Below, in pieces: positions 18,206 through 24,619 of a stretch of 26,845 nucleotides of DNA. A model generated the notes under the pieces. It ran no database searches and was not told the origin of the DNA. It saw only the letters and a program-made list of their open reading frames with translations. The stretch comes from an uncultured Porphyromonadaceae bacterium (lineage in GTDB: Bacteria > Bacteroidota > Bacteroidia > Bacteroidales > Muribaculaceae), in NCBI GenBank assembly GCA_902495075.1, contig CABUVO010000042.1, positions 1 to 26,845 on the forward strand. The letters run 5' to 3'. Numbering within the stretch: the stretch's first letter is position 1; each line of letters begins with the position of its first letter. A program made the position numbers and the translations under genes.

Positions 18206-18302
18206 TTAATGTTTAATTTTAATGAGGTTTTAGGCTTTAGGCTTTAGGTTTTAGAGCCATACGGTGAACAGCCTAACACCTAATGCCTAACACCTAATGC
18301 TA
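18206..18302 (-). repeat. Short-word inverted repeat between adaptor and RND genes
   Basis: On the plus strand 18229-18254 consists of TTTAGGC/TTTAGGT words, and 18272-18302 consists of CCTAACACCTAATG words. The two sides are roughly complementary, so the transcript can fold into a long imperfect stem-loop. The repeat touches the stop of the adaptor gene. It may lower or separate expression of the pump relative to the adaptor, or be a neutral genome-wide repeat. Confidence 0.55.
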
Positions 18303-19388
18303 ATCCACTACTACCGGAGTTTGGTGGGCAAGATTCTCGTTGCCGTCCGTAATCACTGTCTGACCGGCTGTCAACCCTTCGAGAATCTCACGGCTGTCGA
18401 GATTCTCAATACCGGTGGTAACATAGTTCCACATCGCTTTGCCGTTTTCCAGGGTGAAGACAACTTCCCTGCCCGAACGGAGCACCACTGCACTCTTCGG
18501 CACGACCAACCGTTTGCCAAGGTTCTTGCTGACACGCACGCGGGCATTCATGCCATCAATCATTCCGCCACGGGAACTCAGTGAGGCCCTAACCGTCACA
18601 AGCCCTTTCTCATCAACCTTAGGGTTTATTTCGGTAACCTTGCCACGACAGGCATTCCCTCCCGCGAAGGGTGAGACTTCAACACCGTCACCAATATGCA
18701 AAAGCGACAATTCACTCTCCAGCACCGGGAACTCCACCTGCATGCCACCGTCGTTTATAATGCGGCAGCTTGGTTCTGAGGTCGGAGCAATCCCAAAGCG
18801 TTTAATTTTGAGATCTGCAACAACGCCATCGAAGGGAGCGGTCAATGTGGATTGTTCAATCTCTTTTTTATTCAGGGCGATCGATGTCTCTATGCCGTCG
18901 AGACCGCTCCTGACACGCGCCAGCCGCATCACCTCTTCCGGCACGGAAGCTTTGTCTGTCGGATCGTAACCTTGCCCTATAAGCACATCATGCATGTCTA
19001 AAAGGGCTTTCTCTCTCTCCGACAAAAGTTTGGCACGCTCCGACTCGAGTTTGAAAAGATCAAGACGGGCAAGTTTCTGACCACGCTTCACTCGTTGACC
19101 CTCACGCACCCACAACTCGCTCACTGGCTCGGATGAACGGAAATACAGATCTGCCGTTTCCCTCGCCATTATCTTGCCGTTGCTCACCATATCATGGGTT
19201 ATCTCGCGCTCCGTGAGCTTCATTGTCTTCACGACCGGCATGCCTCCCTCCGAAGAAGAGGAAAGCTTTTCCGTCTTTTTAGTCGACACAGCGTCTCCCT
19301 CTTTGCCTTTATCGGAAGAACACCCTCCTCCGACCATTGCCAAAACGACTGCTGCCGTTGTTATTGTCTTTACGATTATTCCGTTCAT
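18300..19388 (-). CDS. RND efflux periplasmic adaptor lipoprotein (membrane fusion protein)
   Basis: 362 residues. The signal ends in VLAMVGGGCSS with Cys23 as lipid site. Family order is clear: a barrel-sandwich half (GKIMARETADLYFRSSEPVSELWVREGQRVKRGQKLARLD), a helical hairpin (about 110-175), the second lipoyl half (STLTAPFDGVVADLKIKRFG), a beta-barrel (VEFPVLESELSLLHIGDGVEV) and a membrane-proximal domain (VVPKSAVVLRSGREVVFTLENG). It is the only adaptor for the two RND pumps downstream. The start is ATG at 19388, preceded by AGAGGTGAT, a good ribosome-binding sequence supplied by the repeat upstream. Confidence 0.92.
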   Translation of the reverse strand: MNGIIVKTITTAAVVLAMVGGGCSSDKGKEGDAVSTKKTEKLSSSSEGGMPVVKTMKLTEREITHDMVSNGKIMARETADLYFRSSEPVSELWVREGQRVKRGQKLARLDLFKLESERAKLLSEREKALLDMHDVLIGQGYDPTDKASVPEEVMRLARVRSGLDGIETSIALNKKEIEQSTLTAPFDGVVADLKIKRFGIAPTSEPSCRIINDGGMQVEFPVLESELSLLHIGDGVEVSPFAGGNACRGKVTEINPKVDEKGLVTVRASLSSRGGMIDGMNARVRVSKNLGKRLVVPKSAVVLRSGREVVFTLENGKAMWNYVTTGIENLDSREILEGLTAGQTVITDGNENLAHQTPVVVD

Positions 19389-19456
19389 ATCACCTCTTAC
19401 TTCTTACTTCTAACCTCTTACCTCTCCCCTTTTACCTCTTACCTTTTACCTCTATC
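19389..19456 (-). repeat. Degenerate 7-8 base tandem repeat (TAAGAGG/TAAAAGG words)
   Basis: Read on the minus strand the stretch is a run of GGTAAAA, GGTAAGA and GTAAGAA words ending in GGTGATATG. It contains both the last codons and stop of the O-antigen ligase-like gene and the ribosome-binding site of the adaptor gene. The same words occur at 8436-8466 on the plus strand. Confidence 0.6.
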
Positions 19457-20817
19457 AGTTCTTCCCTCATCTCCCTTGTTGCGGGTGATTCCACTTTCAC
19501 CGGGAGCTCCATCGCCTCCTCGTATGCCTTCAGGAACTTACCCGATGAGGTATCATCCTCCTTAGCGTAGAGCAAGGCAAGGAGATAATAGGGATAGAGG
19601 CGGTTGGGCAATCTATGTCTCGATCTCGTATAATACTCCTCAGCCTCGGCAGTCTCCCCCATGTCCTCATGATTACGTCCTATAAGGTTGAGAAACATCG
19701 GATCGCTGCTGATCTCCACTCCCATCCTCAGCACCTTGTTTGACTTTTCATAATCTCCGTTTCCACGCAATGCTTTCCCATAGTCGAAAAGACAGCGGGC
19801 ACTCCATCCCATCTCCCGCACCAATGAATCACATTCCTTCATCATGCCGTCCGACAGGCGGTAGCGTATTGCGTTGCTCATTCTGTCCCATTCACTTGTC
19901 TGCCTTTTCCGTTCCATTATTCCATATGCAGGAACCGACAGAACGCCACCCAACACAACGCACGCTCCGGCTCTGAGCCACACCGGATAATTATGCCGAT
20001 GAAATATTATCGCTCCTCCGAGAAGGAAGACCAACAGATAAAACTCGGCAAACTGCAGGGGATATGAAGAGAAACACACTGCCGTGAAAGCCACTACGGC
20101 TCCGCAGAGACCGTAGCATCGTGATCTCCATGCCGTCACTGCTCCGGCAACGACAACAGCGATAAATGCAATGAAGCCCGCAATGCCGAATGCAATACCG
20201 ATCTGTAGGAATTCGTTGAACACATATTCCGGCGCACCGGCAACAGAGACGAACACCGAATCTGGATGCTGCGCGAAATAATCCTCCTGAGCCTGCCCGA
20301 AAGCTCCGGCAACCCGGTCCCAGCCAACGCCCCACGGGTGGGCAATCATAGCCTGGAATGCCACCATCCACATCAGCACGCGTCCCTGTGCGGAGTCGGG
20401 TTTAAGGAAATAAAGCAACGCAAGAAACGCTATTGTCAGCACAATCATAGAAACGGCATATACCCGGAGTCTTCCCTTCTTAAATGACCTGCCGGCAGAG
20501 ACATAACGTCCCGCAGCCACCACCGCGCAACCGAGCAGAGCTGCAATCCATCCCGTTCTGCCCATCAACGCCGGCATTAGTCCGATGGCAAGGAAGAGGT
20601 AGGTTCCCGACAGCCAGACCGCTACTTTGTGCCTGTCGTGCAACACCACGTGAAGCGCAACCGGAGCGATTACGGCAAGAAACCCGCAGTAGGGACCGGG
20701 ATTGTAGAACGTGCCTGTTGCAGGATACATGGAATTGCCGGAAGCCGCAAATCCCAAAAGCTGCAGCCATCCGAACACACATTCCACCAATCCGAAAACA
20801 ACTATCAGTTGAGCCAT
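19432..20817 (-). CDS. O-antigen ligase/polymerase-like membrane protein with C-terminal TPR
   Basis: 461 residues. About ten hydrophobic segments fill residues 1-300, with a Wzy/WaaL-type region (TGTFYNPGPYCGFLAVIAPVAL, LMGRTGWIAALLG, and HPWGVGWDRVAG in the loop). A cytoplasmic or periplasmic TPR-like tail covers about 325-440 (ALRGNGDYEKSNKVLRMGVEI, NHEDMGETAEAEEYYTRSRHRLPNRLYPYYLLALLY). The family transfers or polymerises glycan repeats. The start ATG overlaps the end of lepB by 13 bases with an AAGGG-type site, so translation is coupled. Many family members I know of carry several more transmembrane segments before this point, so it may be N-terminally short; the frame closes nine codons upstream. 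Confidence 0.75.
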   Translation of the reverse strand: MAQLIVVFGLVECVFGWLQLLGFAASGNSMYPATGTFYNPGPYCGFLAVIAPVALHVVLHDRHKVAVWLSGTYLFLAIGLMPALMGRTGWIAALLGCAVVAAGRYVSAGRSFKKGRLRVYAVSMIVLTIAFLALLYFLKPDSAQGRVLMWMVAFQAMIAHPWGVGWDRVAGAFGQAQEDYFAQHPDSVFVSVAGAPEYVFNEFLQIGIAFGIAGFIAFIAVVVAGAVTAWRSRCYGLCGAVVAFTAVCFSSYPLQFAEFYLLVFLLGGAIIFHRHNYPVWLRAGACVVLGGVLSVPAYGIMERKRQTSEWDRMSNAIRYRLSDGMMKECDSLVREMGWSARCLFDYGKALRGNGDYEKSNKVLRMGVEISSDPMFLNLIGRNHEDMGETAEAEEYYTRSRHRLPNRLYPYYLLALLYAKEDDTSSGKFLKAYEEAMELPVKVESPATREMREELIEVKGKR

Positions 20818-21692
20818 TTCATCACCCTTTCCTTGTTTACCACTTCATCACGCTCAGACCACCATACCAACAGAGCCCGCCCGACGATGAAGGGTTCAGG
20901 CACGAAACCCCAGTAACGTGAATCCTGAGAATCTCCCGAGTTGTCTCCCGCCATGAAATAATAATTCTCCTTGAAGCGGTAGCTCTTCACCTGTTTTCCT
21001 CCAAGTGTCAGCATCCCGTCCTTATCCTTAAGCTTATTTTTTGTTTCCCACTCTATCGCTTTCTTGTAAGGGAGATAGTTGGCTGGAGTAAGACTTATCT
21101 CCTCCCCTTTGCGGGGAATGTAGAGCGGTCCGAGGTCTCGGATGGTCCAGTGCGTCACTGAATCTTTCCGGAAAGCCCTGAATCCCGGCAATGAATCGCG
21201 ACTGACGGAATCCGGGGCATATAAAGCCCTTACCAGCCGGCGGTCACCGCCCCCTTCCGAAGGAACGCCGTTGATGTAATAATCGAAATCCCGGATCTCA
21301 AGCACGTCCCCCGGCGCTCCGACACATCTTTTGGCGTAATACACCCTGTAATCCATATCGATTTTCTTCCATTCATCGCGAAAGGGAAAATTGAAAACCA
21401 GTATGTCGCCGCGCTTGAATTTCCTGAAAGGCGGCATGCGGCGGATCTTCACATCCTTCCCCGAGGCAGCCTCGAAGATATCGAACAGGCGCGCCCCTGT
21501 GGTCACTTTGTCAACCAACACCTTGTCGCCGGGCTGAAGTGTCGGCAGCATCGACTCTGAAGGGATGTTGAAAGAAGCGAAAAGAAACAGATGCCAGATG
21601 ACAAACAGGAAAAAGCCGATGCTGGCAACGAACAGCACGTTCTCCGCCCACTTTCCGGCTTTCCGCCACCTGCGTTTCCATTTCGCATTCAT
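20805..21692 (-). CDS. lepB: Signal peptidase I
   Basis: 295 residues. One N-terminal transmembrane segment (about 18-40) precedes the S26 catalytic core. The nucleophile is Ser47 in NIPSESMLPTLQPGD and the general base is Lys121 in YYAKRCVGAPGD; box E is MAGDNSGDSQDSRYWGFVP. The insert between (FDYYINGVPSEGG to LTPANYLPYKKAIEWE) is the enlarged form usual in Bacteroidetes. It cleaves signal peptides of exported proteins. The promoter is at 21886-21917, leaving an unusual leader of nearly 190 bases full of repeats. The gene after it overlaps by 13 bases. Confidence 0.93.
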   Translation of the reverse strand: MNAKWKRRWRKAGKWAENVLFVASIGFFLFVIWHLFLFASFNIPSESMLPTLQPGDKVLVDKVTTGARLFDIFEAASGKDVKIRRMPPFRKFKRGDILVFNFPFRDEWKKIDMDYRVYYAKRCVGAPGDVLEIRDFDYYINGVPSEGGGDRRLVRALYAPDSVSRDSLPGFRAFRKDSVTHWTIRDLGPLYIPRKGEEISLTPANYLPYKKAIEWETKNKLKDKDGMLTLGGKQVKSYRFKENYYFMAGDNSGDSQDSRYWGFVPEPFIVGRALLVWWSERDEVVNKERVMKWLN

Positions 21693-21715
21693 TAATTGTT
21701 AATTTAAGTTTCGCA

Positions 21716-21868
21716 AGCTTCAACTTAAAGTTTAAGAGTTTATAAGTTTAAAAGTTTATCCGGTTCGACTCGGTTTGAGCTATGTACTTATATCGCGACA
21801 AACCAATAAACTTATAAACTGCGCATAGCGCAAATAAACTTATAAACTTCAGCTTTTCGCTTGCGAAA
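21716..21868 (-). repeat. Inverted-repeat leader of lepB
   Basis: The 5' leader contains AGTTTATAAGTTT near 21735 on the plus strand and two copies of AAACTTATAAACT (about 21807-21820 and 21835-21848) in the opposite sense, able to form alternative stems. Further small hairpins are TGCGCATAGCGCA (about 21820-21832) and TTTTCGCTTGCGAAAA (21854-21869). It also carries the 13-base motif shared with 8898-8910. Alternative folds could control lepB, but no known riboswitch class is recognised. Confidence 0.6.
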
Positions 21869-21885
21869 ACTGAATATACATCTTA

Positions 21886-21917
21886 CAAAAATAGCGAATT
21901 GAAATATAACATCCAAA
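21886..21917 (-). promoter_or_regulatory. Bacteroidetes-type promoter of lepB operon
   Basis: On the minus strand TTTG (21914-21917) and TATTTTTG (21886-21893) are about 20 bases apart, a full match to the Bacteroidetes vegetative form. It drives lepB and the O-antigen ligase-like gene, and possibly the efflux genes, since no other clear promoter is seen between them. Confidence 0.75.
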
Positions 21918-21984
21918 ATAAAAATCTTTCATTGCCGCTTTTTAGCAGATTTTATATCCGTAAATATCAGCAGTTTAAGAAATT

Positions 21985-22056
21985 GAGATTTGTAAAAATC
22001 TCTCATTTCTATAACATGACATAACATCGGTCAATTTTTACGCCCAAAATTCCGGA
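21985..22056 (-). terminator. Hairpins downstream of cassette B, possible terminator
   Basis: Two structures lie after the propeller stop at 22091: a perfect 14-base palindrome AAATTCCGGAATTT (22043-22056) and a 7-bp stem with 4-base loop (21985-22002). Neither has a strong U tract. They lie between the end of cassette B and the lepB promoter, where a terminator is expected. Confidence 0.4.
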
Positions 22057-22090
22057 ATTTAGAGATTAAATTCAAACACGACCTTACACT

Positions 22091-23176
22091 TTATTCGTAT
22101 CTGACAAGATGAAATATCTCGTTACCCTCGTTATCTGTCGAGTTTATGATCGCAATGAACCGGTCGTGTTCATCGACACAAAAAGTATTTAAACCTTCCG
22201 GAACATGTATGACCGATTGTGGCACGCCATCCCAGTCTATCTTTACTATATGCGATTCAACAGTGTCATAGCCCCGATTATCCGCAAGGGGCATTTCTTT
22301 TAACCGTCGCAAATAAACTCCATTCTCGGAAGCGTAGCCCGGCGCATATCTGATATAGCCTGCAGGCGACAGATCAAAAAATTTCTTTATACCCTCGTTA
22401 ATATCCTGCACATCGCCCGACAAATTCACACTCTTCAGAAGATTCCCTTTGAAATCGTACACATAATACATGTCGAAATAATATTGAGAAACCACAATCC
22501 GGTCCTTCTTCCGATTGGCGTTTATAATGGAGGAAAGGTAGGTAGGGAATCTTTTGAGCATTTTCATTGACTCTTCCGACAGTTCAAAAGGGTATGCCAC
22601 AGCTTTCTTGTCATTTGCTTTTATATCGGTAATATTGAAGAGATTATCTGATTTCATGAGAGTATATGAAACAGCCGTATTTCCCCAATAATTAATAGAG
22701 CCTTCCTGCATAAGAATTTTAGGCATTCGCGCCTTCCGGAGCTTCAGACTGTCGGCATCGACTGAAACGATCTCATTCAGATTACCATCATACAAGTTCA
22801 GACCGCCATCTGCCGAAACACAGTGGTTGTTGAAGAAAGAGGGAGATAAAACATCATTCGGTCCATTCCCCTTTATCGCCAATGGTCTGATCTCACGGGA
22901 ATTCAAATCCATTATTTTGATCACCGTATCCTGCTGAGCGAACAACAACACCAGCTTATCTCCGCATTTTTCTACGCGCACCGGATAATCCCGCGAAAAA
23001 GAATAGAGCGTATCCACTGGTTGCAACTCTTTAATATCAACATCAGAAAACTTCTCATCCAGTACATCCATTTCAAGCTTTGCTACCTCTTTCTGTTTGT
23101 TGCAAGCCGCCAGTAACAAAACAAAAAGCAGTAATCCACCAAATGACACCTTATAACTCTTCCTCATCATATTCAT
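22091..23176 (-). CDS. Six-bladed beta-propeller (BF3164-like) lipoprotein (cassette B)
   Basis: 361 residues from ATG at 23176; ATGs at 23170 and 23167 are equally possible. The open frame up to 23242 is not used because it begins inside the stem-loop 23219-23259 and would bury the signal peptide. The signal ends in LLLFVLLLAACNK (lipobox). The body reads as the BF3164/TolB-like propeller group: LQPVDTLYSFSRDYPVRVEKCGDKLVLLF, IMDLNSREIRPLAIKGNGPNDV, GLNLYDGNLNEIVSVD, MYYVYDFKGNLLKSVNL. It occupies the same slot as the cassette A propeller but belongs to a visibly different subtype. Last gene of cassette B. Confidence 0.8.
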   Translation of the reverse strand: MNMMRKSYKVSFGGLLLFVLLLAACNKQKEVAKLEMDVLDEKFSDVDIKELQPVDTLYSFSRDYPVRVEKCGDKLVLLFAQQDTVIKIMDLNSREIRPLAIKGNGPNDVLSPSFFNNHCVSADGGLNLYDGNLNEIVSVDADSLKLRKARMPKILMQEGSINYWGNTAVSYTLMKSDNLFNITDIKANDKKAVAYPFELSEESMKMLKRFPTYLSSIINANRKKDRIVVSQYYFDMYYVYDFKGNLLKSVNLSGDVQDINEGIKKFFDLSPAGYIRYAPGYASENGVYLRRLKEMPLADNRGYDTVESHIVKIDWDGVPQSVIHVPEGLNTFCVDEHDRFIAIINSTDNEGNEIFHLVRYE

Positions 23177-23218
23177 AACCAATATCTCAATGTTAAATTT
23201 ATGTTCTTTAAATTTCGG

Positions 23219-23259
23219 ATGCTTGCATACCGGAAATTGCATATCCGGTATGCAAGCAT
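23219..23259 (-). promoter_or_regulatory. Perfect 16-bp stem-loop after NVEALA gene (cassette B)
   Basis: Arms 23219-23234 and 23244-23259 are exact reverse complements with a 9-base loop. It begins 25 bases after the NVEALA stop and ends 42 bases before the propeller start. Position matches the stem-loop 6565-6602 of cassette A, though the sequence is unrelated. No U run follows. Likely partial terminator or mRNA 3'-end protector of the peptide message. Confidence 0.75.
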
Positions 23260-23284
23260 AGTAAAATGATAGTTAGAAATTTAC

Positions 23285-23563
23285 TCAGGGACAATATGAT
23301 ATTGTTTCCAAAAGGTTAGGATTCCAGGGTTTACGCACACATGGATTATCACACACTACAGCTTCGGGATAATCTGAATTGTATTCCCCTTTACTATAAC
23401 ACGGATCACCAGTCTTGGGCTCCCCTTCTCCTCTTGCTAATGCTTCAACATTAGCCATCTCAATTGAATTCCCTCCGGTATCTAAAGACAATGCCTTGAT
23501 CCCAGAGTAACCTGAAATTCCCATAATTGCCAGTAAGGCAACTGAATAAACAGCTTTTCTCAT
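23285..23563 (-). CDS. NVEALA-family Cys-containing secreted peptide (cassette B)
   Basis: 92 residues. Export signal MRKAVYSVALLAIMGISGY, then the exact family motif in MANVEALARGEGEP (NVEALA at 38-43) and a mature part with four Cys (55, 71, 75, 91). The motif is at the same residue number as in the cassette A peptide; both keep VVCD. Outside these points the mature parts differ, with six against four Cys. It follows the broken thioredoxin/DUF1573 gene by 20 bases. What happens at the NVEALA motif (processing, sorting) is not known. Confidence 0.88.
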   Translation of the reverse strand: MRKAVYSVALLAIMGISGYSGIKALSLDTGGNSIEMANVEALARGEGEPKTGDPCYSKGEYNSDYPEAVVCDNPCVRKPWNPNLLETISYCP

Positions 23564-23583
23564 AGTGAATTTAGTTATTATTG

Positions 23584-24099
23584 TTATTTATTAAACCCAT
23601 GCATTACAAGATGCACAGGATTTTTCCTTTCATTAAAATATATATCAGCAGAACGAGAAAAATACCCTTTTATAGAATCTACTACATATGTCATTTCTAC
23701 ATCCGCATACTCTCCTGTCTGAATTATTGAAGATGAAATATTTAGTTTTAAGCAATTACAAGAAGGTATCATTTCTTGCAATGCTAATGTATCATTACCA
23801 TTATTAGTTATCCTAAAAATTTTGTTTATAGTATCACCTACATGTACAATTCCTAATGATATTACAGGATTGCCACAATAACAATTATTTTCATTTAATA
23901 TCCTTGAATCGGAATTGCTAAATATATTATCTTTCTTTTGTTTCAATAATTTATAATATAATTCCTTTATCTTGGGATTATTAATAGGATTGCCCACAAT
24001 AACAGCTTTATTATCATCATCTAATAAAAACGTATGGAGTTTTACATTATCTGATATTTCGTTAAGTTTGCTGAAGCCAAACTCTGTATCTATAATCAC
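23584..24099 (-). CDS. DUF1573 C-terminal fragment of a frameshifted thioredoxin/DUF1573 gene
   Basis: 171 residues from the first ATG after the frame break. It matches the second half of the intact cassette A protein: KLHTFLLDDDNKAVIVGNPINNPKIKELYYKLL, then the DUF1573 domain (LGIVHVGDTINKIFRITNNGNDTLALQEMIPSCNC, DVEMTYVVDS, NERKNPVHLVMHGF). Sequence homologous to the paralogue continues upstream of this ATG to the A-run at 24120-24125 (KTNCFDHP aligns with NKFDYYHP), so the ATG is not a natural start. It lacks a signal peptide. It is probably the 3' part of one gene with 24116-24487. Confidence 0.75.
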   Translation of the reverse strand: MIIDTEFGFSKLNEISDNVKLHTFLLDDDNKAVIVGNPINNPKIKELYYKLLKQKKDNIFSNSDSRILNENNCYCGNPVISLGIVHVGDTINKIFRITNNGNDTLALQEMIPSCNCLKLNISSSIIQTGEYADVEMTYVVDSIKGYFSRSADIYFNERKNPVHLVMHGFNK

Positions 24100-24115
24100 C
24101 GGATGATCAAAACAA

Positions 24116-24487
24116 TTAGTTTTTTAAAATATCAGTTATCTTATATTTATCCTTAGCACCAATTATTAATACAAAGTTTATTTCTACATCATCAATACCT
24201 TTGAGTTCATTTATAAACTCATCCCACTCATTTAATTTCATACGACAAGCTGTGCATCCTGCCGAATCGACATAAGTGACGATCTTGAAATCGGCTGCAT
24301 CGAAATCGTAATTCACGGGTATGTCACCAACCTGAAATCCGAGTTCCGCCGGAATTACGATTTCCCTACCGATCCATTCCGATACTATATCCCTCTGCTC
24401 TTTATCGCCACTGCTACAAGACATAATTACCGACAGGGATATTGCCATTGTAAAAAGATAGAGACTGTATTTTCTGAGTTTGTTCAT
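24116..24487 (-). CDS. Thioredoxin-like N-terminal fragment of the frameshifted gene (cassette B)
   Basis: 123 residues from ATG at 24487; an ATG three codons upstream is possible. Lipoprotein signal with Cys24 (VIMSCSSG), then EIVIPAELGFQVGDIPVNY and the thioredoxin-like DFKIVTYVDSAGCTACRM with Cys78/Cys81. It ends ITDILKN just after an A-run, where the intact paralogue continues. Nucleotides 24264-24295 are identical to 7599-7630 in cassette A, unlike the diverged 3' half. Whether a working protein is made depends on the frameshift being real. Confidence 0.75.
   Translation of the reverse strand: MNKLRKYSLYLFTMAISLSVIMSCSSGDKEQRDIVSEWIGREIVIPAELGFQVGDIPVNYDFDAADFKIVTYVDSAGCTACRMKLNEWDEFINELKGIDDVEINFVLIIGAKDKYKITDILKN
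24120..24125 (-). other. Frameshift site: six-A run
   Basis: In the sense strand the reading is TTA AAA AAC TAA. With five A instead of six the frame continues ILKTNCFDHPVIID, in line with the intact paralogue. The run is a plausible site for a sequencing error, a strand-slippage mutation or RNA polymerase slippage. Confidence 0.75.
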
Positions 24488-24511
24488 GATAAGCATAGGT
24501 TGGAATCGTGT

Positions 24512-24576
24512 TGTTTTGAATGAGTTTATATATTAGACACTTAAGCTGTGAAAATCCACTAATCAATATTGCAAAT
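24512..24576 (-). repeat. Upstream element, copy 1 (before the thioredoxin/DUF1573 gene of cassette B)
   Basis: About 65 bases closely matching 26664-26730, including the plus-strand words GAGTTTATATATTAGACACTT and CTAATCAATATTGCAA. On the minus strand both copies keep TTG, 20 bases, TAAGTGTC, a possible variant promoter. The element ends 25 bases before the gene start at 24487. Confidence 0.6.
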
Positions 24577-24619
24577 TTTATATATTTTTTCGCTACATGA
24601 CGAGGGATGGATTGTCACC

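Noticed and set aside
19389..19456. Possible CRISPR or telomere-like array from the tandem words here and at 18206-18302.
   Set aside because: Units are 7-8 bases, degenerate and without spacers; no cas genes are nearby.
23177..23242. N-terminal extension of the cassette B propeller gene.
   Set aside because: It starts inside the perfect stem-loop and puts 22 polar residues in front of a lipoprotein signal.
24116..24130. A_AAA_AAC slippery heptamer, suggesting programmed -1 frameshifting in the split gene.
   Set aside because: The heptamer is in the right register, but the -1 frame runs into TGA after seven codons; the homologous second half is in the +1 frame, so this is not ordinary -1 recoding.
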